A stretch of DNA of 64,000 bases from Azorinus chamasolen (taxonomy: Eukaryota; Mollusca; Bivalvia; Cardiida; Solecurtidae), in assembly GCA_963576725.1 (NCBI GenBank), contig OY755252.1, positions 45,237,552 to 45,301,551 on the forward strand, written 5' to 3'. Numbering within the stretch: position 1 is the first letter of the stretch; each line of letters opens with the position of its first letter. Below the pieces are notes generated by a model. The model was given only the letters and a program-made list of their open reading frames with translations. It did no database searches and was not told where the DNA came from. The translations under genes were made by a program, and so were the position numbers. Below, piece after piece: positions 30,272 to 41,057 of this stretch.

Positions 30272-30514
30272 TTAATCCTTTTACCGCCAATGTCGCAAAA
30301 GTGCACCACGACAAATAGTGTACTCCCAGATCAAACGCCACCTTTTCAAGGCGACGTCTGATCAGGGACTTCACTTTTTGTCTCAAACTCCATTTCTATA
30401 TATGTGCTTTATTCCTTTGAACTTTGCATTTATTCTCATTTCCTTATTTTACCAAATGATTTAACAAAAGTGGTTTGCAGACGACTATTAGAAATTTGGC
30501 GCCGAAAGAGTTAA
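30272..30514 (+). mobile_element. Family E TTAA element (243 bp)
   Basis: TTAATCCTTTTACCGCCAAT and GGCGCCGAAAGAGTTAA. Core AATAGTGTACTCCCAGATCA, apex CACCTTTTCAAGGCG, TGATCAGGGACTTCACTTTT. Second copy at 49753-49981. Confidence 0.85.
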
Positions 30515-30826
30515 AATGCAATTTTGAGAAACCAGTGCGGCATTTTGAAAAATAAAAGGTTTGAAACGGCAGACATGGTATCAGCCTAACAGATAATGCA
30601 AGTTTCCCTGGGACAAATTACACAATTACGATTATTTTGCCAGAAATTACCGAGTAAATACGATTGATGCAGAATGTTCATTGGTCGTAAACGTAAAACG
30701 GACATTGAAATCGTTCCACTAAAACATGTAAAATTGAAAACTCAGTCATGTATTGGTATGTTATCATAGGATTTTCACGCAAACCTCTAAACAGCAACAT
30801 AATCAACCTATTATACAAATAAAAAG
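30515..30826. other. Unrecognised DNA
   Basis: I see no gene or repeat that can be supported. Confidence 0.3.
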
Positions 30827-31153
30827 TTAATCCTTTACTCCATAGATACGCATTTCTACGCCTTTGCAAACAGAGTAGACACAGATCAGAATCTGTTTTG
30901 TTTGCTTATGATATAATATAAAATATAATATTATATGATAGATACGCATTTCTACGCCTTTGCAAACAGAGTAGATCCAGATCAGAATCTGTTTTGTTTG
31001 CTTATGATATAATATAAAAAATATAATATATGATTCTACAGGTTCTGTCATGGTCAAAATTCCCCGTGTCTTTGTGCTATTTTAACACTTCATCTAATTG
31101 ATATTCATCATGTCATTATTTCTTACATGAATATTCATGTAGCAAAGGGTTAA
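30827..31153 (-). mobile_element. A2 foldback element with an internal duplication (327 bp)
   Basis: TTAATCCTTTACTCCATAGA and CATGTAGCAAAGGGTTAA ends. The block from GATACGCATTTCTACGCC through GTTTGCTTATGATATAATAT, including a shortened core (CAGATCAGAATCTG), occurs twice in tandem, separated by an ATATAATATTATAT stretch. Confidence 0.85.
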
Positions 31154-31167
31154 AAAGCCTTGCAAAG

Positions 31168-31885
31168 GAGCTGAGTCTGAGACAGATGTGATTGGGGAAA
31201 CTGAATGAACACCAAGTAGAGCTGAGTCTGAGACAGATGTAACTGGGGAAACTGAATGAACACCAGGTAGAGCTGAGTCTGAGACAGATGTGATTGGGGA
31301 AACTGAATGAACACCAGGTAGAGCTGAGTCTGAGACAGATGTAACTGGGGAAACTGAATGAACACCAAGTAGAGCTGAGTCTGAGACAGATGTAACTGGG
31401 GAAACTGAATGAACACCAGGTAGAGCTGAGTCTGAGACAGATGTGATTGGGGAAACTGAATGAACACCGAGTAGAGCTGAGTCTGAGACAGATGTGATTG
31501 GGGAAACTGAATGAACACCGAGTAGAGCTGAGTCTGAGACAGATGTGATTGGGGAAACTGAATGAACACCGAGTAGAGTTGAGTCTGAGACAGATGTGAT
31601 TGGGGAAACTGAATGAACACCGAGTAGAGTTGAGTCTGAGACAGATGTGATTGGGGAAACTGAATGAACACCGAGTAGAGCTGTGTCTGAGACAGATGTA
31701 ACTGGGGAAACTGAATTAACACCGAGTAGAGTTGAGTCTGAGACAGATGTGATTTGGGAAACTGAATTAACACCGAGTAGAGTTGAGTCTGAGACAGATG
31801 TGATTGGGGAAACTGAATTAACACCGAGTAGAGTTGAGTCTGAGACAGATGTGATTGGGGAAACTGAATGAACACCGAGTAGAGC
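31168..31885 (+). repeat. 51-bp minisatellite, about 14 copies
   Basis: Units GAGCTGAGTCTGAGACAGAT then GTGATTGGGGAAACTGAATG then AACACCGAGTA. 51 is a multiple of 3, so it opens a 254-codon minus frame; not a gene. It starts 15 bp after the TTAA end of the A2 element. Confidence 0.95.
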
Positions 31886-32146
31886 GTATTAACAACCTGG
31901 ACGAGTGTCAACAACTTAGATCTTGATCAGGTGCTGTGTAACTAGACGTTTGGATATGGATCCAAACTATTTAAAATGATATCGATGAGAGGTTAACATT
32001 TAGCATGACTTGTTATCATCCTGGAAAAACACATTTTAACGCTTTTGCAAACAGAGAAGACCCAGATCAGATGGATCCTTATGGAACAATAGAAATATAC
32101 CATAGACAAAGGCTTCCTTGTTCACTTTATTATTTTTAAGAAGCTA

Positions 32147-32319
32147 CAGTAAAACCTCTCTATATAACGGCCACTAAATTACATCAGGTATTTTGTGTCA
32201 AAGGCATGTGGTTGCTTAAAGCAAGGTGAAAGTAACTTTCACATTGCTTTAAGCAGCCACCTGCCCTAAATACCAACTAATTAACATAATTTAGTGGCCG
32301 ATATAGAGAGGTTTTACTG
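32147..32319. mobile_element. T foldback element with a deleted hairpin tip (173 bp)
   Basis: CAGTAAAACCTCTCTATATA and ATATAGAGAGGTTTTACTG, flanked by TA. Where related copies have about 30 bp around the GCTCC apex, this one reads GTGAAAGTAACTTTCAC, still symmetric. Confidence 0.88.
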
Positions 32320-32324
32320 TAATT

Positions 32325-33120
32325 AATATCTATAGTTACAGTACACTTTACATAAATATCCATTTATGAGTATTCATTTCAACTGTATTGACTAATGATA
32401 GGATATCGTCTTTAAAATTTACAGTTACATACTGAGACAGCTAATACACCAAACATTGAACCTACCTTAGGAGACATCATAAACTCCATTCCAAAGATAC
32501 ATTTTCATCTTCACATGTTTCTATCCCTATTTCTCTCCGGCATTCACCCATGTTCTATTAGCTATATGTACTAGATACCTTTCCTGCAGTATGTGCAGGG
32601 GATTCACATACGCCCATTGTCATTCCATTGTCTTCTGTATTATAGCCTTGTAAAGTACTTATAGAAAAGGCAATATATTGAACCACAAATTGCCTTTCAT
32701 GCTTTTGTTTGTTTTGTTCGTCGTAAAAAAATAACAAAATTCGCCTCGACGGCGTATATTGACTCCAAACAAATATTTGTCGCTATTCTAAATGGCTCGA
32801 GATGACAGTTATTACGTCAAAATTAAGCAGAGTTAATCAATTTATACGCACACTTCAGCATAGTGATGCCACCTGTTTATCAAATGACCGCATTCATGCA
32901 CGCATACTTGCCAATGTGCAACACCTTTTATTGACCAAAACGTTATTTATCTAAAAATGAAAACCCGGTACAAAGTCATTTATTTTTACTCAATCGTATT
33001 CATGTTTTGGACGAGACGTAGTATACGTTGCTAGACGTTTATCAGGGAAATAAGGATGAAATCAACCTATCTGGTCTAGATCTATACTTGTGGGAAAATG
33101 TTTTAAAATGTAGACATCAG
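32325..33120. other. Element-poor stretch
   Basis: I see no foldback, satellite, RNA gene or coding exon. It is one of the few long gaps between elements. Confidence 0.4.
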
Positions 33121-33122
33121 TA

Positions 33123-33330
33123 TTAACCCTTATCCCGCTTAGTGCGACCTGACACGAGTTTACAAACAGCTTGGATCCAGATAAGATGCCGAGTAACTCG
33201 GCGTCTCGTCAAGATTCAGTCAGTTTGGCATTTGTACATAATTTCTCAAATACTTAATCAATTTGGACGTAGTCAAAAAGGAACAGAATCAATTTTAAGT
33301 AGACATGCCTTTTTAGGGGTAAACGGAGAT
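33123..33330 (+). mobile_element. Family C TTAA element
   Basis: TTAACCCTTATCCCGCTTAG at the left. Core CAGCTTGGATCCAGATAAGA, apex CCGAGTAACTCGG, GTCTCGTCAAGATTCAGTC. Right end decayed. Confidence 0.7.
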
Positions 33331-33632
33331 ACGAAATAATTGATTTTCGTGTAATAAATTGATACGTTGATACGAAGGCGTAAATCGAAGTGGAATTGTT
33401 TGTTTTTGGATTTGGATGGGATTATTTATTTATCGAGATGGCGGGATTCTTCCACAGGTCCACATAGGCAGGGTTAACAGTATCTATCTGACGAATGGGT
33501 TACGCGTTTGTCAATATTATTATTTAGGGCTACTCTAATTATCCTAATTATTCGGACGCCCAATATCCACCATAAAGCTGAATAAGCCAATTTGGTATCA
33601 TTTTAGGTAGCTTTGAATTAGACAACATGGTA

Positions 33633-33700
33633 ACAAATAGTGCAGACCCAGATCAAACTGCCCCTGAAGGGGCAGTTTGATCTGGGTCTGCACTATTTGT
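33633..33700. repeat. Perfect 33-bp hairpin of the A/F type
   Basis: ACAAATAGTGCAGACCCAGA and TCTGGGTCTGCACTATTTGT are exact reverse complements around CTGCCCCT-GA-AGGGGCAG. Unlike other cores it lacks the CCTG/CCAG mismatch. Flanking ATTATTCGGACGC and GTCCGAATACT suggest a TA-type host element from about 33548 to 33725. Confidence 0.85.
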
Positions 33701-33735
33701 TTAAGGTTGTATGTCCGAATACTTGGGATAGTAAG

Positions 33736-33776
33736 GGTATTACCGGTATTGTTTAGGTATTACCGGTATTGTTTAG
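33736..33776 (+). repeat. 20-bp tandem duplication
   Basis: GGTATTACCGGTATTGTTTA occurs twice in a row. Confidence 0.9.
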
Positions 33777-33919
33777 GGATACATTCATAATAACAACGGT
33801 TGTATATGAACTGTGATTGTAGGGTTAGTAAGTGTATTGAATGACTTGAATACGAGTAGTAGTAAGTGATAGAAGAAAAAAGAGAATAACATAAGAGAAG
33901 AGAATATGCCTAGAGAAAG

Positions 33920-34085
33920 TATTTGAGAAAGAGAGAGGGAAAGAGAGAGAGAGAGTCAGACAGACAGACAAACAGAGAGGCAGCGAGACAGAGAGGCAGC
34001 GAGACAGACATACAGAGACAGACAGACACAGACATACAGAGACAGAGAGACAGAGGGAGACAGCGACAGAGGCAGAGTCATAAGG
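33920..34085 (+). repeat. GA/GACA-rich low-complexity tract
   Basis: Purine-rich sequence of GAGA, CAGACAGA and GGCAGCGAGACAGA motifs. The plus-strand open frame over it (Arg/Gln/Glu-rich) is compositional. Confidence 0.85.
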
Positions 34086-34309
34086 GAGGATACACAGAGC
34101 AGATTGCTCAAAGGTTATTAAAACGTCGCCAAAAAGTGCACACGGTAATAAAGTACATTCTATTTAATGAGTGGAATAGCAAGATAACAGACACCGAGCT
34201 TGTGGCTTGCGTCTGCTTCGAACAAGGTTAAAGTATTTCAAGGTCAAGGGTGTTCCGTGAAATGTAAACGATTAATAAACCTCGAACATGCTGATCAAAT
34301 TATTCCTGA

Positions 34310-34425
34310 AGTGACGTGTCTGAAATCTTCATTTCGCCATTAAATCCTATAATGTAACTATTCTTTAGATAGTAAAGAGTTGTCCCAACACAGGGTTTAG
34401 TGGCGAATTAAAGGATATCATTGGG
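34310..34425 (+). repeat. Family G fragment
   Basis: CCATTAAATCCTATAATGTA and TTGTCCCAACACAGGGTTTA around CTTTAGATAGTAAAG. Confidence 0.5.
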
Positions 34426-34701
34426 AAAAAACAATTAATGTACACGCCTTATTTCTACTTCTGTGTCATGCGATCACAGTTTAAAATAATTTGAGCTAAT
34501 GTCGAGCTAGTCTGTGGCCAGACTGGTTGTGAAGGTTGAACACGATAATAATTCAAAGGTAAAACTGTCCTGATAGCCGTTCCTATGCGGCCTTGTCAGT
34601 CATCTTCTCTTAATGAATTTATGTCTGAATGTCAATATTTGTTCAAGTAATTAGACTAATGTGTCCATAACCAATACAACGTACAATGGAGCACGTATAT
34701 T

Positions 34702-34896
34702 CAGTAAAAACCCCTCTACACTGGACGTCCGATTCAGTATTAATGGAGATATAGATGGCAGCTTAAGGCTGGGTGAAAGGCATGCAAAAAGTTCCTCTAT
34801 GAGCTTTCTGCATGCATTTCACCCTGCATTAAGCAGCCACCTGCCTAAAAGTATCTAAATTATGTACTAGCATTCCGGTTTAGAGGTGCTTTACTA
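34702..34896. mobile_element. T foldback element
   Basis: CAGTAAAAACCCCTCTACAC and GTTTAGAGGTGCTTTACTAT. Arms GGTGAAAGGCATGCAAAAAG and TGCATGCATTTCACC. Confidence 0.7.
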
Positions 34897-34909
34897 TACA
34901 AAGCGAATC

Positions 34910-35330
34910 ATTAACGGATAAACAAGGGTGCCATTAAAAGTCGGTGGTTCCTTAATGCTGAATGAAAGGCAATGCAGAATTCAGCTATCATCTACCTTAT
35001 ATACCCAGAAGATATCGTTTTGGTGGTTATTGTAGGAAAATAACACTGACAATTATACAAAGAGGCAAGTGATATAGAAAGCTACCATGGGGTTTTTCTG
35101 CAGAACGTTCGTCCACACTAAGCTACCATCTACCGTCAAGACACAGACTGAGGCACGTTTTGTGGTAACTTTAGTGAGGTTTTACACATATACTTCTTTA
35201 AAAGACGACTGCTTAACGCAGAGCGAAAATAATACAGAAAACAATGGAAGCTGTATTCACCCATTGGTGCCCAGTGTCTCATAAAAATGACATGAAGGAA
35301 CCCTCTGATCAGGTCTGCACTGTTTGCTGA
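34910..35330. repeat. Series of degraded T and F/H fragments
   Basis: GGTGGTTCCTTAATGCTGAA, GTAAGCTACCATC-type words, ACGACTGCTTAACGCAG, then CTGATCAGGTCTGCACTGTT. No intact ends. Confidence 0.45.
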
Positions 35331-35404
35331 ACCCATCAATGTCAGTTGTTTATACAAGCAAACATATTGTATGCTCAGCTCCCTCAACAAGAAAAATGGA
35401 TGGT

Positions 35405-35550
35405 CCTGGCAGAAACTCGAGATTCAGATCTGTATAATTTCATAAGCAAACAGAGCAGACCCTGATCAGACGGTTCCTATAGGAGCAGTCTGACCTGGGT
35501 CTACTCTGTTCGCAAAGGTGTAGAGCGGCGTATTTATGGAATAAAGGGTT
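35405..35550 (+). mobile_element. A2 foldback element, left-truncated
   Basis: AGAAACTCGAGATTCAGATC, core GCAAACAGAGCAGACCCTGA, apex TTCCTATAGGAGC, GACCTGGGTCTACTCTGTTC, end GGAATAAAGGGTTAA. Confidence 0.75.
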
Positions 35551-35551
35551 A

Positions 35552-35880
35552 AGAAACAGAGGGGTTAAAGTGTTAAGCCATAAGCAGTTACATTTGTATA
35601 TGCCTTTTGATGGTCAGATATTTGGTAACTTATTGGTTGCTGTAACGAGATTCTTACAACTGAATATTATTAAATATTTCCGTACCAAATACATGTAGTT
35701 TGCTTACGATCACGTGAACCTTTGGCTTATTACTATAGATCAAAGAGAGGCATGTACTTATTATTATTGGTAAAAGAATAAAAGTCAGTAATGTCTAAAT
35801 TTAGAAACTAAATATTTCGATACTATTGGTCTATCGTTTCTTCTTAGCATACCATAAACTGACAGTCCCGATATACATGT
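35552..35880. other. Unrecognised DNA
   Basis: I see no supportable feature. Confidence 0.3.
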
Positions 35881-35884
35881 ACAT

Positions 35885-36070
35885 ACAATATAATCTCCAT
35901 TATTCGAACACTGAAACACATATTCGGTCTTTAAGACAAATGGCAGCTTAATGAAGGATGAAAGTCATGCTGAAAGCCCCACTAAGAGCTTTCTGCGTGA
36001 ATTTCACCCGGTATTAAGAAGCCACTTGCCTAAAAGACATTCATTCTTCATTACTAACATTTCAAATTAT
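35885..36070. repeat. T foldback, degraded
   Basis: ATAATCTCCATTATTCGAAC, ATGGCAGCTTAATGAAGGAT, GAGCTTTCTGCGTGA, GTATTAAGAAGCCACTTGCC. Its right half overlaps the start of the duplicated segment. Confidence 0.55.
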
Positions 36071-37935
36071 CGATTATTTGCTGTAGATGCCTTCTGGGTA
36101 CTGCATTTAAGAGTTCAAAATTGAATGGAGTTATGTTTGTGTTGTTCTTCGTTGTAATTCTTATTTTGTTAATAAATTCCCCTCTACTGACGCATTTTGG
36201 CACCTCTGTAAAAGTCACATTTTGACCATAGGAGCAAATGCTCTGTTTGTATCAATGGCTTCAAAACTATACAATTCTAAAATAATTTCCCTTTCTCTAG
36301 TAAATGCTTCTTTTCGGTAGATTTATTCACAGAGATTGGGTCTAAAATAGTCTAGGATAGCCGTTGCAAATATATTTCAACCAGATTAAACACCGGGTAT
36401 ACAGTTGCAATAAAATGTAGAACCCTGTTCCTTGAGACCGACGTGGCAATATGATAGACCAAGTATGATTAAGATGTGCTTGCAAAATCCACCTATTGCC
36501 GATATTGAAACATACTTCTTTACAAATATGTTTTGAGTTATATTATTAGCAGAGCGCATGTACTACTAATTAAATTGTCACAGCCTGGTTCATAGCATTG
36601 AAGAAATTAAACACTTTACATTTAACATTTAATAAATTTCTTCTGCAAAACTAAAGTATTACTCTGATATCAGTGATCTAACTCGCATTTGCAAACACAG
36701 CCTGATTAGATCTATGCCGTGTAACCCGGCGTCTCATCAGGATCCAAGCTGTCAATAGTTTCTCAAACGAGTCATCGAATTGGAGGTAATCAAAATTGTA
36801 CTAGACTCAAAATTGAACAGACTCTTTATTTTGACAAAGGAGTAACTAAGGGTCTAGAGTCATAAAGGTTGAATCCTGGCGAGGCACTCGGTGTCTGCAG
36901 CACAACCAGATGTCCAGATAAGATGCGTAAATTTAAACATTGTCAAGAATAAGTTTATTTCTACACCAAACTCTATACAGTGGCAACTCTTGAGAACCAT
37001 GTCTTCGAGACGATTCTAAAAAGTAGCCACAGTGTAAGGTTTGGTGGAGAAATGACGCTTTAAGAACCTTGGGTACCCACCTTTATCTGCAGCTCTGGGT
37101 ACAGCCGTCATGAAGCGACCTTTTTAATTACTACAAGAATGTGAACTAGATTAATTGTTATAATGGCATATGAAGTTTTGGCCATGCCAGTAACTATAGA
37201 ATAATATCTATTTTATTTCAAAAGCAAACAAAGCAGACCCTGATCTGCTCTGGGTCTACTCTAGTTGCAAAATCGTAGAACGGCGTACTTATAGAGTAAA
37301 GTGTTAAGCAAACATACTTAATGCAGGAGATTTCTGTATAATTTTCGTTCAGTACTAAGCTACCACATGCCTTTAAGATCCAAGGAATCAGACGTATTTT
37401 TGGTGGTCGCTTAGGAGGATGTTTACTGTACTTTCTAAATGTAATCACAAAACTTAAAAATGTGACTAAAAGTAACATAACATAGATGTAGATCAAAACA
37501 ATGGACAACGTTCGGACAAAGCCCAAAATAAATGACAAACTAGAGCGAAATCCCTGACTCTCCTTCAACAGCCGTCTGATCTTGATCTACTCTATTTGCA
37601 AATATGTCAAACTGCGTATTTGTGGAGTAGACGATGTAGAGAATTTGAAATCATGTGTGTTTATAAAAGGACGATGATATGCAAAGATATGCCCAGTCTG
37701 CTAGATGCTGAACCTTTGGTTGCTGGATTTTCAAGTGGAATAGTCAATCACTGTCTTCTGATGAAGTCCATTGAACATACAAGGATATAATGCTTTGTAT
37801 GCGAAATTTGAATGTCAAACAGAGCAGATACAGATCAGAGGACGTCTCTATGATCCCTCTGATCTGGTTCTACATATGTTTCAAATGTAATGACACTAAA
37901 TGACCACATTCAAATGGTTATAGACAGTTAAGTCA
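36001..37935 (+). repeat. Tandem segmental duplication, copy 1
   Basis: Copy 1 of a roughly 1.9-kb unit repeated immediately downstream. Shared landmarks: GTAGATGCCTTCTGGGTACT (36084 / 38223), CCTTGAGACCGACGTGGCAA, TCTTTATCTGCAGCTCTGGG-type G end, TATGCCCAGTCTGCTAGATG (about 37687 / 40180), GACAGTTAAGTCATTT at the end of both. It contains B, C, G, A2, T and H fragments. It lacks the two insertions found in copy 2. Confidence 0.9.
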
Positions 37936-37977
37936 TTTTCACCCGGCATTAAGAAGCATCCTGCCTAAAAGACATTA

Positions 37978-38180
37978 CAGTAAAACCTCCCTATAACGGC
38001 CACTAAATTACATCAAGTATGTTGTGTTAAAAGCAGGTGGCTGCTTAAAGCAAAGTGAAAGTAAAACAGAACGCTCCAATAGGAGCGTTCTGTTTTACTT
38101 TCACTTTGCTTTAAGCAGCCACCTGTCCTAAATACCAACTAATTAACACAAATTAGTGGCGTTATAGAGAGGTTTTACTG
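37978..38180. mobile_element. T foldback element, AACGGCC subfamily (203 bp), inserted in copy 2
   Basis: CAGTAAAACCTCCCTATAAC and GTTATAGAGAGGTTTTACTG with TA on each side. Apex GCTCCAATAGGAGC. Copy 1 is uninterrupted here (AAGACATTCATTCTTCATTA), an empty site that supports TA duplication. Confidence 0.93.
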
Positions 38181-39489
38181 TATTTCTTCATTACTAACAT
38201 TTCAAATTATCGATTATTTGCTGTAGATGCCTTCTGGGTACTGCATTTAAGAGTTCAAAATTGAATGGAGTTTGTTTGTGTTGTTCTTCGTTGTAATTCT
38301 TATTTTGTTAATAAATTCCCCTCTAGTGACGCATTTTGGCACCTTTGTAAAAGTCACATTTTGACCACAGGAGCAAATGCTCTATTTATCACAATGATTT
38401 CAAAACTATACAATTCTAAAATTTTCCTTTTCTCTATTAAATGCTCATTTCAGTAGATTTATTCACAGAGATTGGGTCTAAAATAGTCTAGGATAGATAT
38501 CACCTGAATGACTTTTGCAAACAGATTTGAACCAGATTAGACATCCGGGCATACAGTTGCAATACAGTGTAGAACCCTATTCCTTGAGACCGACGTGGCA
38601 ATATGATAGACCAAGTATGATTAAGATGTGCTTGCAAAATCCACCTATTGCCGATATTGAAACATAGGATGTTTCATTTACTTTACAAATAGGTTTTCAG
38701 TTAGAGCAGAACGTATGTACATGTACTACTGATTAAATTGTCACAGAATGGTTCATAGCATCGAAGAAATTAACCACTTAACTTTTTAACATTTAACAAA
38801 TTTCGTCTGCAAAACTAAAGTAGTTTAACCATAAATCTGATACCTGTGACCTGACCCGGTGTCTCGTCCGAGTTGACTGGGTTGTCAATGCCCAATCCAA
38901 ACTGCAGTACACCACTAGAGCTCCAGGTAAGATGCGTAAATTTAAACATTTTCAAGAATAGCTCCTTTATTTCTACACCAAACTCTATACAGTGCCCACT
39001 CTTTAGAATTGTCTCTTCGAGGCGGTTCTAAAGAGTAGCCACAGTGTAGGGTTTGGTGGGGAAATGACGATTTAAGTACTTGGGTACCCATCTTTATCTG
39101 CAGCTCTGGGTACAGCCCTCCTAAAGCGACCTTTTTATGAGTGGTTATCTAACCGTTTACTCCAAGAATATGAACTAGATTAATTGTTATAATGGCATAT
39201 CAAGTTTTGGCAATGACAGTAACTATAGAATATTATCTATTTTATTCCAAAAGCAAACAAAGCAGACCCTGTTCTGCTCTGGATCTACTCTAGTTGCAAA
39301 ATCGTAGAACGGCGTACTTATGGAGTAAAGTGTTAAGCAAACATAATTAATGCAGGAGATTTCTGCATAACTTTAGTCCAGTACTAAGCTACCACATGCC
39401 TTTAAGATACAGGGCATCAGACGCAATTTTTCGGTGGTCGCTTAAGAGGATGTTTACTGTACTATCTAAATGTAATCACAAAACTTAAA

Positions 39490-39945
39490 CAAGAGCTGCC
39501 CGCAGACAGCGCGCTCCACTTTCTTTAGTGTTGGATAGTGTAGTGGAAGTCTAAGTCAGAAAGGGGAGATAACTATAGCAAAATTAATTTTAGGGCTACC
39601 TGTCCTTGATATATGGGTCACCCTTGTAATAGTCAACATGTATACCAAAGTTGAACCAAATATCTTGGACAGTTTCTGAGACATCGGCCTGAACATAAAA
39701 CTTATCCAACAATGAAAAATCTAAGTCGAAAAGGGGCATAACTATGGCACGTTTAATGTTAGGGTTACCTACCCTTGTGATACGGGTTCCCCTTGCGATA
39801 GTAAACATACATACCAAATATGAACCAAATATCTTTGATGGTTTCTGAGAAAAGGACCTTAACAAAAAGGATAACCAAAGCCAGCGCCGACGCCGACGAG
39901 AGGGTCGTGACAATAGCTCCACTTTTTCAAAAAGTGGAGCTAAAA
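39490..39945 (+). mobile_element. Unclassified interspersed element, inserted in copy 2
   Basis: It begins near AAGAGCTGCCCGCAGACAGC and ends after a hairpin GCTCCACTTTTT-C-AAAAAGTGGAGC (39916-39940) followed by TAAAAAGG. Internally, CTAAGTC-A/G-AAAGGGG-ATAACTAT blocks occur twice about 170 bp apart. Copy 1 has an unbroken AACTTAAAAATGTGACTAAA at this point. A terminal hairpin then CTAA recalls Helitron-type 3' ends, but the 5' end and spacing are not diagnostic; a SINE is the alternative. No coding. Confidence 0.7.
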
Positions 39946-40599
39946 AGGATTGACTAAAAGTAACATAACATAGATGTACATGTAGATCAAAACAATGAAC
40001 AAAGTTCGAACAAAGCCCAAAATAAATATTGCACTAGAGCGAAATCCCTGATTGACTCTCCTTCAGCAGCCGTCTGATCTACTCTATTTGCAAATATGTC
40101 AAACTGCGTATTTGTGGAGTAGACGATGTAGAGAATTTGAAATCATGTGTGTTTATAAAGGGACGATGATATGCAAAGATATGCCCAGTCTGCTAGATGC
40201 TGAACCTTTGGTTGCTGGATTGTCAAGTGGAATAGTCAATCACTGTCTTCTGATGAAGTCCATTAAACATACAAGGATGGATATAATGTTTTGTATGCGA
40301 AATTTGAATGTCAAACAGAGCAGATACAGATCAGAGGACGCCTCTATGATCTCTCTGATCTGGTTCTACACATGTTTCAAATGCACTTACACTCGTTTGA
40401 CCACATTCAAATGGTTAAAGACAGTTAAGTCATTTCCCAATGCTATAGACTTAAGGCTTGTGTGAATAATGACAGTAAACAAGGGTTGTCCCATACAAAT
40501 ATTTACAATAGAGTTAATTTGATTGAATTAGTTTGTAAACGCCCTGTCTCCAACAAGTAGAACTTCCAGCCACTGTCTCTCATAATAGACAGAATGCTG

Positions 40600-40830
40600 A
40601 TGACAAACTATTGACTGCAGGTATATAGAAGAAACTCTCTTAAGCAGTCATCAAACAAGCTCCAAATGTGAGTCTGTTAGACAGATGGTATGTTAATGCA
40701 GGTCAAAAATAATGCAGCAAGCTTCTACAGGAGCTTGCTGCATTACTTTTTCCCTCGATTAAGCAACGACACAGTTTTTAATACTCCTATGATCAATAAA
40801 TAAATGAGAGCTTAAGACAGGTTCTACTGT
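40600..40830. mobile_element. T foldback element, diverged
   Basis: GAAACTCTCTTAAGCAGTCA and GAGCTTAAGACAGGTTCTAC then TGTG. Arms GCAGCAAGCTTCTACAGGAG and CTTGCTGCATTAC. Confidence 0.65.
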
Positions 40831-40859
40831 GTGTGTAAAGTCATAGCCCTTTGAATGTG

Positions 40860-40965
40860 CGAAATATGTGTACTGGCATTTTGCAAACAGCATAGAACCA
40901 GATCAGAAGGCTCCCAGAAGAGACATCTGATCAGGATCAGCACTTTTGTCATTTAAACTATTATC
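40860..40965 (+). repeat. Family H core
   Basis: TTTGCAAACAGCATAGAACC and TGATCAGGATCAGCACTTTT. Confidence 0.5.
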
Positions 40966-41037
40966 ACAAGCTATACCCTTTCATACGGATTAGACTATTA
41001 TCACAAGCTATACCCTTTCATACGGATTAGACTATGT
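40966..41037 (+). repeat. 37-bp tandem repeat, 2 copies
   Basis: ATTATCACAAGCTATACCCT then TTCATACGGATTAGACT occurs twice with no difference seen. Confidence 0.92.
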
Positions 41038-41057
41038 CGTGAAACAATAGTCAAAAA

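Larger units (their letters stand above)
37936..40435 (+). repeat. Tandem segmental duplication, copy 2
   Basis: Starts at TTTTCACCCGGCATTAAGAA, matching copy 1 from 36001, and ends at TTAAGTCATTT, matching the end of copy 1. It is longer because of a T element (37978-38180) and an unclassified element (about 39490-39945). Substitutions and small indels show the duplication is not recent. The plus-strand open frames ending near 37790 and 40465 are homologous and lie partly in H-type repeat; I do not call them genes. Confidence 0.9.

Noticed and set aside
31150..31914. 254-codon open frame on the minus strand with a 17-residue repeat
   Set aside because: It is the 51-bp minisatellite; no start context, splice signals or flanking coding sequence.
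33923..34231. 102-codon Arg/Gln/Glu-rich frame
   Set aside because: Its charged part is the GA/GACA low-complexity tract, with no splice or domain evidence.
39596..39922. 108-codon minus-strand frame
   Set aside because: It lies wholly in the unclassified inserted element, which is absent from duplicate copy 1.
37596..40465. Homologous plus-strand frames in the two duplicate copies
   Set aside because: They start in A-type repeat sequence and run into H-type foldback. Shared ancestry by duplication explains the similarity. No coding signature is seen.
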